NCBI GenBank assembly: GCA_944323205.1
Contig: CALURO010000007.1
Span: 1-64,000, forward strand
Direction: 5' to 3'
DNA length: 64,000 bases
Source: an uncultured Mucispirillum sp.
GTDB taxonomy: Bacteria > Chrysiogenota > Deferribacteres > Deferribacterales > Mucispirillaceae
A model generated the notes under the pieces. It had not been told where the DNA came from and did no database searches. It was given only the letters and a program-made list of their open reading frames with translations. Made by a program: the position numbers and the translations under genes. Of this stretch, positions 49,335 to 59,588 are shown piece after piece. Every line of letters starts with the position of its first letter. Within the stretch, counting starts at the first letter, position 1.

Positions 49335-50588
49335 TCAATCCTGCTGTTCATCAGTTTTTATTCTAATAACTGTTTCATATTCTTCCCATTTATTCTCATC
49401 ATACCATGAAGGAAGATTTTCACACTCTGCACTGCAAAACATATCTGTCATATCTGTTACATGAGATATATCCCAGTTTTCTATACCACTGAAATCTTCT
49501 CTTTCACTATATGCAAAAATATTTGAAAAATCTGATACATACTGCACATCTATTTCTTTTAAAGGGATATCATTATTATTTGCAACAGCTATTAATTCCC
49601 TATTAGTAAGCGGCACATATTTATCTTTTATACCTTTTGTTCTTTCGTTCTGGTTATTATAATATTCTTTATTGCAATACCAAAAAGGCGGCTTTTCCAC
49701 ACTGCTTTCTGAAAACATTTTATCAGTCATACATTCTCTGCTTACTTTCCATGAAGATAAATCTTGATTAAAATTTCCCGCTTTAAAAAACATAAAAGCA
49801 ATACTTTTAATATGAAATACATTCCAGCTTGATATATCCTGATTAAAGCTTTCTGCCCTGTTAAACATACTTGTTACTGCTTCTACATTTGATATATCCC
49901 AATTACTTATATTCTGATTAAAATTTTTTGTTAAAGCAAACATAAAATTCATATTTGTAACACTAGATGTATCCCATTTACTAATATCTGCATTAAATAA
50001 TTTGGCACCATAAAACATAGATGCCATATTTTTTACACATGATGTATTCCATAAAGATATATTTTGATTAAAACTTTCTGCTCCTTCAAACATTTCATAC
50101 ATATTTTCTACTTTTGATGTATCCCACAAAGATATATTGCCATCAAATTTTTCTGCATAGCTAAACATACAAGACATATCTTTTACATTAGATACATTCC
50201 AGTTATTTAAATCTTGGTTAAAACTTTTTGCACCAGCAAACATATTGCTCATATTTTCTACTTTTGATGTGTCCCACAAAGATATACTGCCATTAAAGTT
50301 TTCTGCATAACTAAACATATAAGACATATCTTTTACATTAGATACATTCCAGTTATTTAAATCACTATTAAAATATACTGCTCTTTTAAACATTTTACTC
50401 ATATTTGTTACATGAGATACATTCCAGTTCTCTATACCGCTGAAATCATACCGCCTGCTATCCATAAAAAGCTCTGAAAAATCATCTACTTTACTTATAT
50501 CTATATTTGAAAGCTTTATCTTTTTATTACTTACAAGTTTAATTAATTCATCTTTATTCTGTGGAAAATACTTATACTTATTCGGCAC
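49335..50588 (-). CDS. BspA-like (DUF285) protein without signal peptide
   Basis: A 417-residue repeat protein with about ten DUF285 units (LNNWNVSNVKDMSYMFSYAE type), a second cap near residue 325 and one final unit ending SWYDENKWEEYET. It starts at GTG 50588 with only a GGGG ribosome site, and unlike its neighbour it has no signal or lipobox. Either the protein stays in the cytoplasm or the gene has lost its N-terminal export region. Units three and five are nearly identical in protein and DNA. Confidence 0.78.
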   Translation of the reverse strand: MPNKYKYFPQNKDELIKLVSNKKIKLSNIDISKVDDFSELFMDSRRYDFSGIENWNVSHVTNMSKMFKRAVYFNSDLNNWNVSNVKDMSYMFSYAENFNGSISLWDTSKVENMSNMFAGAKSFNQDLNNWNVSNVKDMSCMFSYAEKFDGNISLWDTSKVENMYEMFEGAESFNQNISLWNTSCVKNMASMFYGAKLFNADISKWDTSSVTNMNFMFALTKNFNQNISNWDISNVEAVTSMFNRAESFNQDISSWNVFHIKSIAFMFFKAGNFNQDLSSWKVSRECMTDKMFSESSVEKPPFWYCNKEYYNNQNERTKGIKDKYVPLTNRELIAVANNNDIPLKEIDVQYVSDFSNIFAYSEREDFSGIENWDISHVTDMTDMFCSAECENLPSWYDENKWEEYETVIRIKTDEQQD

Positions 50589-50654
50589 TTAATAACCCCA
50601 TATAATATACTTTATCTAAAACTATTAACCATAACACATTTAAATAAAATATAT

Positions 50655-50687
50655 AAAAAAAGGAACTGATAAAAACTTACCAGTTCC
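50655..50687 (-). terminator. pgk terminator
   Basis: GGAACTG (50662-50668) and CAGTTCC (50681-50687) form the stem, followed on the minus strand by TTTTTTT. Confidence 0.9.
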
Positions 50688-50705
50688 ATATAAATTTTAT
50701 TTTAA

Positions 50706-51875
50706 TTACCTTAAAATATCAATACCCGGCAGAGTGCCAAACTCTACATATTCTAATGAAGCACCGCCACCTGTTGAAATATGAGAGATTTTATCAGCAA
50801 CACCTGCTTTTTTAACAGCAGAAACAGAATCGCCGCCGCCAACAATAACTGTTGCACCAAGAGATGCAAGTTTTTTAGCAATAGAGAAAGTGCCTTCTGC
50901 ATAAGCAGGCTGTTCAAATACGCCCATAGGTCCATTCCAAAGAACAGTTTTGCAATGCTCTAAAGCTGCAGCATATTCCTGCCTTGATTTTGGACCTATA
51001 TCAAGCCCCATATAACCATCTGGTATAGCCTGTTCATTACAAACACTAGGCTCTCCGCCAAATTTATCTGAAATTATGTGGTCTACTGGAAGTAAGATTT
51101 TTATACCTGATTTTTCTGCCTGAGAAAGCACATCGCGGACTGTATCCATCTGTTCTTCTTCTACTAATGAAGTACCTGTTGGAATACCTTTATATTTTAA
51201 GAAAGTATAAGCCATTGCTCCGCCGATTAATATTACATCAGCAATTTTTAAAAGGCTTTTAATAACTCCTATTTTATCACTTACTTTTGCACCACCGATA
51301 ATGGCTGCTAATGGTTTTTCTGGGTTTTTGATTAATTTATCAAAATACTGCGCTTCTTTTTCTACTAAAAAGCCGGCTGCTTTATCTTTAATTAATTCTG
51401 CAACGCCGTAAACTGATGCGTGTTTTCTGTGGCAAGTGCCAAAAGCATCGTTTACATATACTTCAAATGGTTTTGCAAGCTCACGAGCAAATTCAGGGTC
51501 ATTTTTTTCTTCCCCTTTGTAAAAACGAACATTTTCAAGCAAAATTACTTCGCCGTCTTTCATATTATTCACTGCATCTTCAACTACCTTGCCAACACAG
51601 TCTTCTACAAATTTAACAGGAAAAATATTTTTTGCATTAATATAATCAGCCACAGGTTTTAAAGAATATTCCATTTTCTTTTCCCCTTTTGGTCTGCCAA
51701 GATGGCTGCATAAAGCAACACGAGCACCCTGCTCTATTGCATATTTTATAGTTTTTGCTGCTTCCTGAATACGAGTATCATCGCCAACAACGCCGTCTTT
51801 TATAGGTACATTAAAATCAACTCTGATAAATGTTTTTTTACCTTTTAAGTTTAAATCTTTGATGCTTTTAACCAT
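50706..51875 (-). CDS. pgk: phosphoglycerate kinase
   Basis: A 389-residue Pgk that makes ATP from 1,3-bisphosphoglycerate. RVDFNVPIKDG (residues 18-28) is the family signature; SHLGRPKG and the nucleotide-binding GGAKVSDKIGV and GGGDSVSAV segments are intact. It lies downstream of gap on the same strand, but a terminator stands between them, so part of its transcription may start in the 88-bp gap. Confidence 0.97.
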   Translation of the reverse strand: MVKSIKDLNLKGKKTFIRVDFNVPIKDGVVGDDTRIQEAAKTIKYAIEQGARVALCSHLGRPKGEKKMEYSLKPVADYINAKNIFPVKFVEDCVGKVVEDAVNNMKDGEVILLENVRFYKGEEKNDPEFARELAKPFEVYVNDAFGTCHRKHASVYGVAELIKDKAAGFLVEKEAQYFDKLIKNPEKPLAAIIGGAKVSDKIGVIKSLLKIADVILIGGAMAYTFLKYKGIPTGTSLVEEEQMDTVRDVLSQAEKSGIKILLPVDHIISDKFGGEPSVCNEQAIPDGYMGLDIGPKSRQEYAAALEHCKTVLWNGPMGVFEQPAYAEGTFSIAKKLASLGATVIVGGGDSVSAVKKAGVADKISHISTGGGASLEYVEFGTLPGIDILR

Positions 51876-51911
51876 AAGCTAACTCCCAAGTTTTAATTAA
51901 TATGAAATGAT

Positions 51912-51940
51912 AAAAAAATGGGGGAGCATAATAACTCCCC
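51912..51940 (-). terminator. gap terminator
   Basis: GGGGAG and CTCCCC pair with an 8-nt loop; on the minus strand the stem is followed by CATTTTTTT. It lies between gap and pgk. Confidence 0.85.
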
Positions 51941-51963
51941 GCAGAATATATATTATAATCAGA

Positions 51964-53041
<1,078 letters not shown>

Positions 53042-53178
53042 ATAAAAAAACTAAAAATATCTTAAAATTTATCATTTTTAACCAAGATGTTTTTAAGAAA
53101 TGAAATATCGTTCTTTTTTCTCTTGCATTCAGACTCTTATTTATATAACATATATCACTTATTTTAAAAGGATTTATT

Positions 53179-53871
53179 ATGAAAAAAATATATTTTACAA
53201 AAGAAATGATTAGTTTTTATGAGATGCTTGCAAGAAATAATAATAAAGAATGGTTTGCAGAAAACAGACATATATATGATACTAAAATAATTCCTGCAGC
53301 TAAAGAATATATTATAGATATGGGCGAAAAATTAAAGACTATTGTGCCTGATATTCAGTATGCACCAAAAATAGACGGCTCTATTTTCCGTATACATAAA
53401 GATGTGCGTATAAATAAGGGCAAGCCGCCTTTTAAAACTCATATTGGTATAATATTCTGGCATGGTGCTTCAAGACTTGAAAACCCATGCTTTTATCTGC
53501 ATATTGAGCCGCCATTTTATTATACTGGGGTTGGTATTGCAAGATTTTCCCCTGAAATACTTTATTCATACAGGCTTATGGTAAACAGCAAAAAGTATCA
53601 AAATACTCTTATAAATATTAAAAATACTGTGCAGTCAAATTATTTTAATATACTTGGTGAAAAATTAAAAAATGTGCCAAAAGGTATTACTCCATTAAAT
53701 GATACAGCAGCAGACTTTTTAAAATATAAGCATATATATATTAATGATGAAATGCCTATAAATAAAGATTTTTACAGCGATGAACTTTTTTCATATACAT
53801 TTGATATATTTAGTAAATTGAAAGATTTTTTTATATTTTTAGCAGATGTAGTTAAAAATTCTAAGGCTTAA
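53179..53871 (+). CDS. DUF2461 family protein
   Basis: A 230-residue protein of the DUF2461/TIGR02453 family. NNNKEWFAENRHIYD near residues 20-34, FRIHKDVRINKGKPPFKTH near 73-91 and the FYLHIEPP stretch are the family core. The function is unknown; homologues are widespread single genes. The ATG follows AAAAGGA. It ends just upstream of a sigma54 promoter for the next gene. Confidence 0.87.
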   Translation: MKKIYFTKEMISFYEMLARNNNKEWFAENRHIYDTKIIPAAKEYIIDMGEKLKTIVPDIQYAPKIDGSIFRIHKDVRINKGKPPFKTHIGIIFWHGASRLENPCFYLHIEPPFYYTGVGIARFSPEILYSYRLMVNSKKYQNTLINIKNTVQSNYFNILGEKLKNVPKGITPLNDTAADFLKYKHIYINDEMPINKDFYSDELFSYTFDIFSKLKDFFIFLADVVKNSKA

Positions 53872-53880
53872 AACATATTC

Positions 53881-53896
53881 TGGCATGCAGCTTGCT
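53881..53896 (+). promoter_or_regulatory. sigma54 (RpoN) promoter
   Basis: TGGCAT-N5-TTGCT, with GG and GC at the required ten-base spacing; one base off the ideal -24 box. It starts 10 bp after the DUF2461 stop and 56 bp before the ATG at 53952. The 16 bases match those at 30870 at 13 positions, and both are followed by an ATA-rich stretch. Confidence 0.7.
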
Positions 53897-53951
53897 ATAT
53901 AATCAGTAAGTGAGTAAAAAAGTGAATTTATTGATTATTAGGGAGTGAATT

Positions 53952-55163
53952 ATGGGTTTAAGTATTGAAGAAAGATATGATGAATTTTTAAAAGCATGTC
54001 AGTCAGATGATTTAGAAACTGTTGAAGATTTAATTTTTGATAGAATGTTCAGACTTGATATAAACCGCTCACTAAAAGATGGAGCAAATGCAATAATTAT
54101 TGCTGCTCAGGAAGATAAATATCAGCTTGTAAAATTATTACTTTTAAATGGAGCTGATGCAAACTCTAAAATACCAAACGGATGGAGTGTATTAATGCTT
54201 GCCATAAGAACTGGCAATTATGATACATGCAAACTTTTAATTGATAAAGGTGCAGATATTAATGAAAAAAGCCCTGAAGGTATGAGTCCATTAACTCTTG
54301 CTGCTTTCTGTGATAATTTTGAAATAGTAAAACTGCTTGTTCAAAAAGGTGCTGATGTTAATTCTGCAACAGAAGATGGCAAAACACCATTAAATCAAGC
54401 AAAATCTAAAGAAATTAAAGAATTTTTAATAGAAAATGGTGCTGTTGATACATCAACAGACACTACTAACTATAAATATGTTCCAAAAACTTTAAAATCA
54501 GCTCAAGAAAATTTTGAATTTGCTCAGGAGCTGCAAATGCATAACCTTTATACTGAATCTATTATTTATTTTGATAAAGCAATAGATATAGATAAAAAAT
54601 TTGCAAGAGCATATACTGGCAAAGGTTTATCACTTCTAATGACTGGCAAATATTATGAAGCTATTGCATACTGTGCAAGGGCAGCTTATATGAACCCTTA
54701 CGATTCAGAAGCATTTTTATATAAAGGCGATGCTCTTACAAAAATAGATAAAAACTTAGAAGCATTGAACTCTTATGATAAAGCATTAAAAATCAACCCA
54801 TCATCAGTAATATGCTACATACATAAAGCAGACTGTCTTGCATCAATGAATAAAATTGATGAAGCATTAAAAGTATATGAATCAGCAGCTATTTTAAAAC
54901 CTGATTTAAGAGAAATCTATACTAAAAAAGCATCTCTCTTAAATAAAGCTCACCGTTATGAAGATGCAGTTGTAAATTATGATAAAGCAATAGAATTAAA
55001 CCCATATATTGCTGTTACATATAATAATAAAGGTGTTGCAATGCATAAATGGGGCAAACTTGCAGAAGCTATAAAATGCTTTGAACAGGCTATTGAAATA
55101 AACCCAGAATATGAAAAAGCTATTGCTAATAAAGAAGTATCTTTAAAAGAAATGGCAGGTTAA
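53952..55163 (+). CDS. ankyrin-TPR protein
   Basis: A 403-residue cytoplasmic protein. Residues about 1-175 hold four or five ankyrin repeats (GWSVLMLAIRTGNYDTCKLL type). Residues about 185-400 hold six TPR units (AIECFEQAIEINPEYEKA type, ALNSYDKALKINPSS). No signal peptide is present. The combination points to a scaffold for protein complexes. It appears to be transcribed from the sigma54 promoter at 53881, which links it to motility, nitrogen or stress regulons; which one is unknown. Confidence 0.88.
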   Translation: MGLSIEERYDEFLKACQSDDLETVEDLIFDRMFRLDINRSLKDGANAIIIAAQEDKYQLVKLLLLNGADANSKIPNGWSVLMLAIRTGNYDTCKLLIDKGADINEKSPEGMSPLTLAAFCDNFEIVKLLVQKGADVNSATEDGKTPLNQAKSKEIKEFLIENGAVDTSTDTTNYKYVPKTLKSAQENFEFAQELQMHNLYTESIIYFDKAIDIDKKFARAYTGKGLSLLMTGKYYEAIAYCARAAYMNPYDSEAFLYKGDALTKIDKNLEALNSYDKALKINPSSVICYIHKADCLASMNKIDEALKVYESAAILKPDLREIYTKKASLLNKAHRYEDAVVNYDKAIELNPYIAVTYNNKGVAMHKWGKLAEAIKCFEQAIEINPEYEKAIANKEVSLKEMAG

Positions 55164-55190
55164 TATTATTAACTTATAAATATATAGTTA

Positions 55191-55270
55191 TGGGAAGTCA
55201 TGTTAGTATATGACAGTTTTTTCCTAATAAGGAATTAATGTGTTATAACAAAACTTCCCAAATTTTATTT
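55191..55270 (+). terminator. branched hairpin after the ankyrin-TPR gene
   Basis: The outer stem TGGGAAGT/ACTTCCCA (55191-55198, 55253-55260) encloses smaller inverted repeats (CAT...ATG, TTCCTAATAAGGAA, GTTATAAC). It is followed by AATTTTATTT. It may be a branched terminator or a small structured RNA. The remaining 55271-55511 is AT-rich with nothing recognised. Confidence 0.5.
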
Positions 55271-55511
55271 ATCTATAATTATGATTCATTTATATGATTA
55301 AATGCAAATGTCTTTATACTTTTTTTAAATCATAAAGAAGGCACTACTAGTTTAAATATATACCCAATATCATTTGTTTATTAAAAGTTAATATTAAATA
55401 TATCTAAATATCTATAATACAAAAAATATACTTATTATCAAGCAGTTATCAAATTAATTATTAAATATTTAATCCACAGTAAAAAATATATGCATAATAT
55501 AAAATAATTTC

Positions 55512-55538
55512 TTGACATTCCCCCCCCCATGCTATAAT
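55512..55538 (+). promoter_or_regulatory. promoter with poly-C spacer, probably phase-variable
   Basis: Perfect TTGACA (55512-55517) and perfect TATAAT (55533-55538) with extended -10 TGC (55530-55532). The 15-bp spacer contains nine consecutive C (55520-55528) in a very AT-rich region. Slippage to ten or eleven C would bring the spacing to 16 or 17 bp. The start of transcription would be near 55545, about 22 nt before the first gene. Confidence 0.85.
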
Positions 55539-55566
55539 GGCAAAAAATAAAGAGAAAGGGGATTTT

Positions 55567-55869
55567 ATGGACTTACAAGAAAAGTTTGATAATTTAAGCA
55601 CAGGGCAGAAAGTATTGCTGTATGTAGTTGCATTAGTAATGCTTATTATATCTGGAATATTTTTAAGTGGCGGAGCAGAAGTTGGTGTAGTTTTACTTTT
55701 ACTAGATTTAATTTATTTTTTTATTATTTTGTTTTTTAGTTTAAAAAACATTAAGTTCAATAAAGCAACTATAAATACTATTATAAACATTATGAAAAAA
55801 GTATTTATGCTAATAATTGCTGTTGTTTTTATTATAATGATGATTGCTATTATAACAGAATTAAAATGA
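55567..55869 (+). CDS. small membrane protein, first gene of poly-C operon
   Basis: A 100-residue protein with three predicted helices (about residues 14-33, 36-57, 75-96). I recognise no family. The start is ATG 55567 after AAGGGG; the in-frame ATG at 55537 lies in the -10 box and cannot be on the transcript. It overlaps the next gene by 4 bp (ATGA). It is expressed, if at all, from the poly-C promoter. Confidence 0.72.
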   Translation: MDLQEKFDNLSTGQKVLLYVVALVMLIISGIFLSGGAEVGVVLLLLDLIYFFIILFFSLKNIKFNKATINTIINIMKKVFMLIIAVVFIIMMIAIITELK

Positions 55870-56126
55870 AAAAAATTTTATTAATATTATTGTTTTTGCT
55901 ATTCAACTTTAATTTATCTTATGCAGAATATTATGAAGTATATGTTAAAAGAGTTGAGCATAACTTATACAAAGATTTAAATAGTGGAATATATATAGTA
56001 ACTAAGTGGTGTTATGAATATTCTTATGGTGAAGACGCCATATTGAAATATGAAAATTATTCATATGATAATAAACTTATTTTTGACAGCGGTGAAGAAT
56101 GTGCCGTTGATAAACTATTAAATTAG
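55866..56126 (+). CDS. small exported protein, second gene of poly-C operon
   Basis: An 86-residue protein with a signal peptide (MKKILLILLFLLFNFNLSYA) and a mature part of about 66 residues rich in Tyr, with two cysteines (Cys48 in KWCYEY and Cys79 in EECAVD) that could form a disulfide. No family recognised. Overlap with the preceding gene and an 11-bp gap to the next imply one operon. Confidence 0.7.
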   Translation: MKKILLILLFLLFNFNLSYAEYYEVYVKRVEHNLYKDLNSGIYIVTKWCYEYSYGEDAILKYENYSYDNKLIFDSGEECAVDKLLN

Positions 56127-56137
56127 GATAAAATAAA

Positions 56138-57208
56138 ATGTTTAGATATGTATTTTTAATAGTTTCTATATCTATATTATTAACAGCCTTTAATATGGAA
56201 CCAACTTCTGTATTTTTAACAGTCTTTATACCTATATTTTTAGCAGTCGCTGGCTTCCAAGTGGCAAATATGATACCAAAAAATAAGTATTTATTATTAA
56301 GACGAATTTTACAATCACTATTTATTACTTTGCTTATAATAGCTTTATCACTAGATAATTATACTAGACTTAGTGGATACAATAGTTTGAAATCATTTCT
56401 TTTGATAATATGTTGGCTAGGATTTGTAATAATATATACGATTTACTATTTTATTTTCTATAAAAACTTGTCTATAAAGCAATTTATACTAATGTTATTT
56501 GTGTTTGCAATACTTATAGTTGGTATTGCTAGTGGGATAAATTATGCTGGAAGCTTAAAGAATAAATGTGATTATTATACAGATAATATTACAAAACTTT
56601 TTACTGATAAATATGAACAAGATGTAACTGGGAAAGTATGTGATTCTAGCGATAAAAGGTCATTTGTACAAATAAAAGATGGATTAGCACACGGAAAAGC
56701 AGAAATATATTCCCCAAATGGAACTTTGCAACTTAAATCTAGTTATAAAAATGGTAAACTAGATGGAACATCAAAGTTATATTATGTAAGTGGTGCTTTA
56801 AGAGTGGAAATGAATTTCCAAAACAATATACAAGAAGGTATCAAAAAAACATATTATGAAAGCGGTGCTTTAAAAACAGAAGAAAATTATAAAAATGGCA
56901 AATTAGAAGGAATTGTAAAAGGATATTATGAAAGTGGTACTTTAGAAATAGAAATGAATTTACAAAACGGTAAATTAGAAGGGATTTCAAAATCATATTA
57001 TGAAAGCGGAGCTTTACAAACAGAAGAAAATTATAAAAATGGTAAATTAGAAGGACAATTGAAAAGCTACAATACCTATGGAATGCTTTGGGCTACAATT
57101 ACATATAAAAATAATAAAGCAGTAAGTGGTATATGTGCTAATGGTAAAAAATGGAATAATGCAGAACTTTCTAACTGGGAAAATGGATTAGAAGTAAGTT
57201 GTGATTAA
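56138..57208 (+). CDS. membrane protein with C-terminal MORN-variant repeats
   Basis: A 356-residue protein. The N-terminal half has five predicted helices (about residues 1-135). The C-terminal half has about six MORN_2-type repeats of 22-23 residues (YYESGALKTEENYKNGKLEG type), as in YwqK-like proteins. Repeats four and six are almost identical. The repeat domain probably faces the periplasm or exterior. Third gene of the poly-C operon; no homologue of this helix-plus-MORN arrangement is known to me by name. Confidence 0.8.
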   Translation: MFRYVFLIVSISILLTAFNMEPTSVFLTVFIPIFLAVAGFQVANMIPKNKYLLLRRILQSLFITLLIIALSLDNYTRLSGYNSLKSFLLIICWLGFVIIYTIYYFIFYKNLSIKQFILMLFVFAILIVGIASGINYAGSLKNKCDYYTDNITKLFTDKYEQDVTGKVCDSSDKRSFVQIKDGLAHGKAEIYSPNGTLQLKSSYKNGKLDGTSKLYYVSGALRVEMNFQNNIQEGIKKTYYESGALKTEENYKNGKLEGIVKGYYESGTLEIEMNLQNGKLEGISKSYYESGALQTEENYKNGKLEGQLKSYNTYGMLWATITYKNNKAVSGICANGKKWNNAELSNWENGLEVSCD

Positions 57209-57249
57209 TATTATAATTAAACATGTATCATTTTATAAAATGTTACAAT

Positions 57250-57912
57250 TTACTTAGCAAATACTAATACATCTATTCTTCTGGCACCTGCTTTGTAAAT
57301 TTCATTTACGCACTGGTTTATTGTGGCACCTGTTGTTAATACATCATCTACAAGTAAAATATTTTTAATATTTTCACTAAACTTACTGCATTTAAATGCA
57401 TGTGCCACATTTTCTTTTCTTTCATTTCTTGAAATATGCGACTGAAATTTTGTATAACGCACTCTTTTAAGATTATGCAAAACTGGAATATTTAATTTAT
57501 ATGCAGTATATTCTGCTAAAATATCTGCAGGGTGGTAAAATCTTACAAAATGCCTTAAAAAATGGCTTGGAACAGTAACAATTCCGTCATACTCTGTTAT
57601 AAAATTTGGAAGATTGATTAGCTTTTTTAATGTATATTTAAGCCTGATATTATAATGAAACTTTATATTTAATACAATGCTTCTTACCACCTTATCATAG
57701 TGATATAAAGCATAAATATTAGTTATTCTTTTCGAAATCTTCCCTTTGCACCTGTAACATGATGCACCAGGGCGGGATAAAGGAAACCCGCATTTACCAC
57801 AGAAGTGATTAAATGGATGCAGCAAAGATAAGCAGTCATCACAAAGGGCTGCATTAATGGCAGCTGCCCCGCTGCATGCAGGGCATTTGCCTGAAAATAT
57901 TTCATTAAGCAT
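57250..57912 (-). CDS. comF: ComF-family phosphoribosyltransferase
   Basis: A 220-residue ComF/GntX-type protein. An N-terminal zinc-binding region (CPAC, CDDC, CGKC, CYRC) precedes a PRTase domain with the PRPP loop ILLVDDVLTTGAT near residues 186-198. Relatives act in DNA uptake in competent bacteria, but the biochemical role is not settled. It follows gpmI by 3 bp, so they share a transcript. Confidence 0.88.
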   Translation of the reverse strand: MLNEIFSGKCPACSGAAAINAALCDDCLSLLHPFNHFCGKCGFPLSRPGASCYRCKGKISKRITNIYALYHYDKVVRSIVLNIKFHYNIRLKYTLKKLINLPNFITEYDGIVTVPSHFLRHFVRFYHPADILAEYTAYKLNIPVLHNLKRVRYTKFQSHISRNERKENVAHAFKCSKFSENIKNILLVDDVLTTGATINQCVNEIYKAGARRIDVLVFAK

Positions 57913-57915
57913 AAT

Positions 57916-59433
57916 TTAAGCTAAAAGGCTTTCTCCAGTCATTTCTTTAGGCTGAGCAATATTCAGCACTTTTAATATTGTCGGTGCAATATCTGCCAGT
58001 TTACCGTGAACTCTGTTTAAACTGCCTTCATAGTTATATACTGCAAAAACGACTGGGTTTAAAGTATGTGCAGTGTGTGGCTGATTATTTTCATAGTCCC
58101 ACATTTGCTCAGAGTTGCCATGGTCTGCTGTAACAAAAAGAACTGCATTCATATCGCGCGCTGTCTGCATAACTTTTCCTAAACATTCATCTACTGCAAT
58201 GCATGCTTTTATGGCAGCTTCTTCTACACCAGTATGACCTACCATATCAGGGTTTGCAAAGTTCATAATAACCACATCTATATCGCCTTTTCTAAAAAGC
58301 TCTTCAAATTTTGATTCTACTTCATATACGCTCATCTGTGGTTTTAAGTCATAAGTTGCCACATCTCTTGGAGATGCAATTAATGCTCTTTCTTCATTTT
58401 TAAAAGGCTCTTCTCTACCGCCGTTAAAGAAATATGTTACATGGGCATATTTTTCTGTTTCAGCAATTCTTAACTGTTTTAAACCATTATTGCTTATTAC
58501 TTCACCTAAAATATTTACTAAATCTTCAGGTGGGTATGCAATAGGCAGTCCAAAAGATTTTTCATATTCTGTCATAGTAACAACATTAAGTTTTGGTTTT
58601 GCTCCACGGTTAAAGCCGTCAAAATTATCCTGTATCATAATGCTGACAATTTCACGAACTCTGTCTGCTCTGAAATTCATCATAAATACATTATCGCCGT
58701 CTTTTAATGTGCCATCTACACCTTTAATTTTTACAGGCTTAACAAATTCATCTGTTTCTGTGCTTGCTTTCATAGCATCTGCTGGTGTATCAGCTTCACT
58801 CTCGCCTATACCGTTTCTAATAAGGTTCCATGCTTTTTCTACTCTGTCCCAGCGTTTATCTCTATCCATTGCATAAAATCTACCTGTAATATCAGAAATT
58901 ACACCAGCATTATTTTCTTTTAAAAAGTTATCTAAATCTGTAATATATCCTAAACCGCTGTTAGGTGGAGTATCTCTGCCGTCAGTAAAAGCATGGATAT
59001 ATACTTCTTTTATGCCGTATTCTTTAGCTATCATACATATTCCTTTAAAATGCTCAATGTGAGAATGAACACCGCCGTCAGATATAAGACCTAAAAGATG
59101 AAGTCTGCCGCTGCCATTTTTAGTATCTTCCATTAATTTTTTAATAACAGGGTTATTTTTTGCTCCCCCTGATTTAATATCGTTAGAAATGCGAAGTAAA
59201 TCTTGATATACTATTCTACCAGCACCTATATTTGTATGGCCAACTTCTGAATTACCCATTTGACCAGCAGGCAGCCCTACTCGTTCTTCAGAAGCATCAA
59301 TTAATGTCCATTTATTATTCTGCATAAGTGATTTAAAATTAACTGGGTTAGATTCAAGCACAGCATTATGGTCAGTATCTTTTCTGTAACCCCAGCCGTC
59401 AAGAATAAGAAGAATTACTTTTTGTTTATCCAT
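57916..59433 (-). CDS. gpmI: 2,3-bisphosphoglycerate-independent phosphoglycerate mutase
   Basis: A 505-residue manganese-dependent mutase that interconverts 3- and 2-phosphoglycerate. LILDGWG at the start binds metal, the catalytic Ser62 lies in MGNSEVGH, and the C-terminal ADHGNSE completes the alkaline-phosphatase-like site. It adds another glycolytic step to gap and pgk 5 kb away. Length and start are normal. Confidence 0.97.
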   Translation of the reverse strand: MDKQKVILLILDGWGYRKDTDHNAVLESNPVNFKSLMQNNKWTLIDASEERVGLPAGQMGNSEVGHTNIGAGRIVYQDLLRISNDIKSGGAKNNPVIKKLMEDTKNGSGRLHLLGLISDGGVHSHIEHFKGICMIAKEYGIKEVYIHAFTDGRDTPPNSGLGYITDLDNFLKENNAGVISDITGRFYAMDRDKRWDRVEKAWNLIRNGIGESEADTPADAMKASTETDEFVKPVKIKGVDGTLKDGDNVFMMNFRADRVREIVSIMIQDNFDGFNRGAKPKLNVVTMTEYEKSFGLPIAYPPEDLVNILGEVISNNGLKQLRIAETEKYAHVTYFFNGGREEPFKNEERALIASPRDVATYDLKPQMSVYEVESKFEELFRKGDIDVVIMNFANPDMVGHTGVEEAAIKACIAVDECLGKVMQTARDMNAVLFVTADHGNSEQMWDYENNQPHTAHTLNPVVFAVYNYEGSLNRVHGKLADIAPTILKVLNIAQPKEMTGESLLA

Positions 59434-59532
59434 TATCTTCTCCTTTTTAATAGATTTTATAAAGTTTAGTGTAGATTATTAAAAAATACAAGATAATTTT
59501 AAAAAAGCCTGCCTCATCAATACAATTTATAC

Positions 59533-59564
59533 AAAAAAAGGCACTAATTAAAAAATTAGTGCCT
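59533..59564 (-). terminator. terminator of the lysA-DUF4282 gene group
   Basis: AGGCACTAATT and AATTAGTGCCT form an 11-bp stem with a 4-nt loop, followed on the minus strand by TTTTTTT. It lies 25 bp past the stop of the gene at 59589. Confidence 0.9.
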
Positions 59565-59588
59565 ATGTATAATAATTAGCTTTATAAA

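Noticed and set aside
55537..55566. Upstream ATG extending the first poly-C operon gene
   Set aside because: The ATG overlaps the -10 box, upstream of the expected transcription start; the ATG at 55567 has a good ribosome site.
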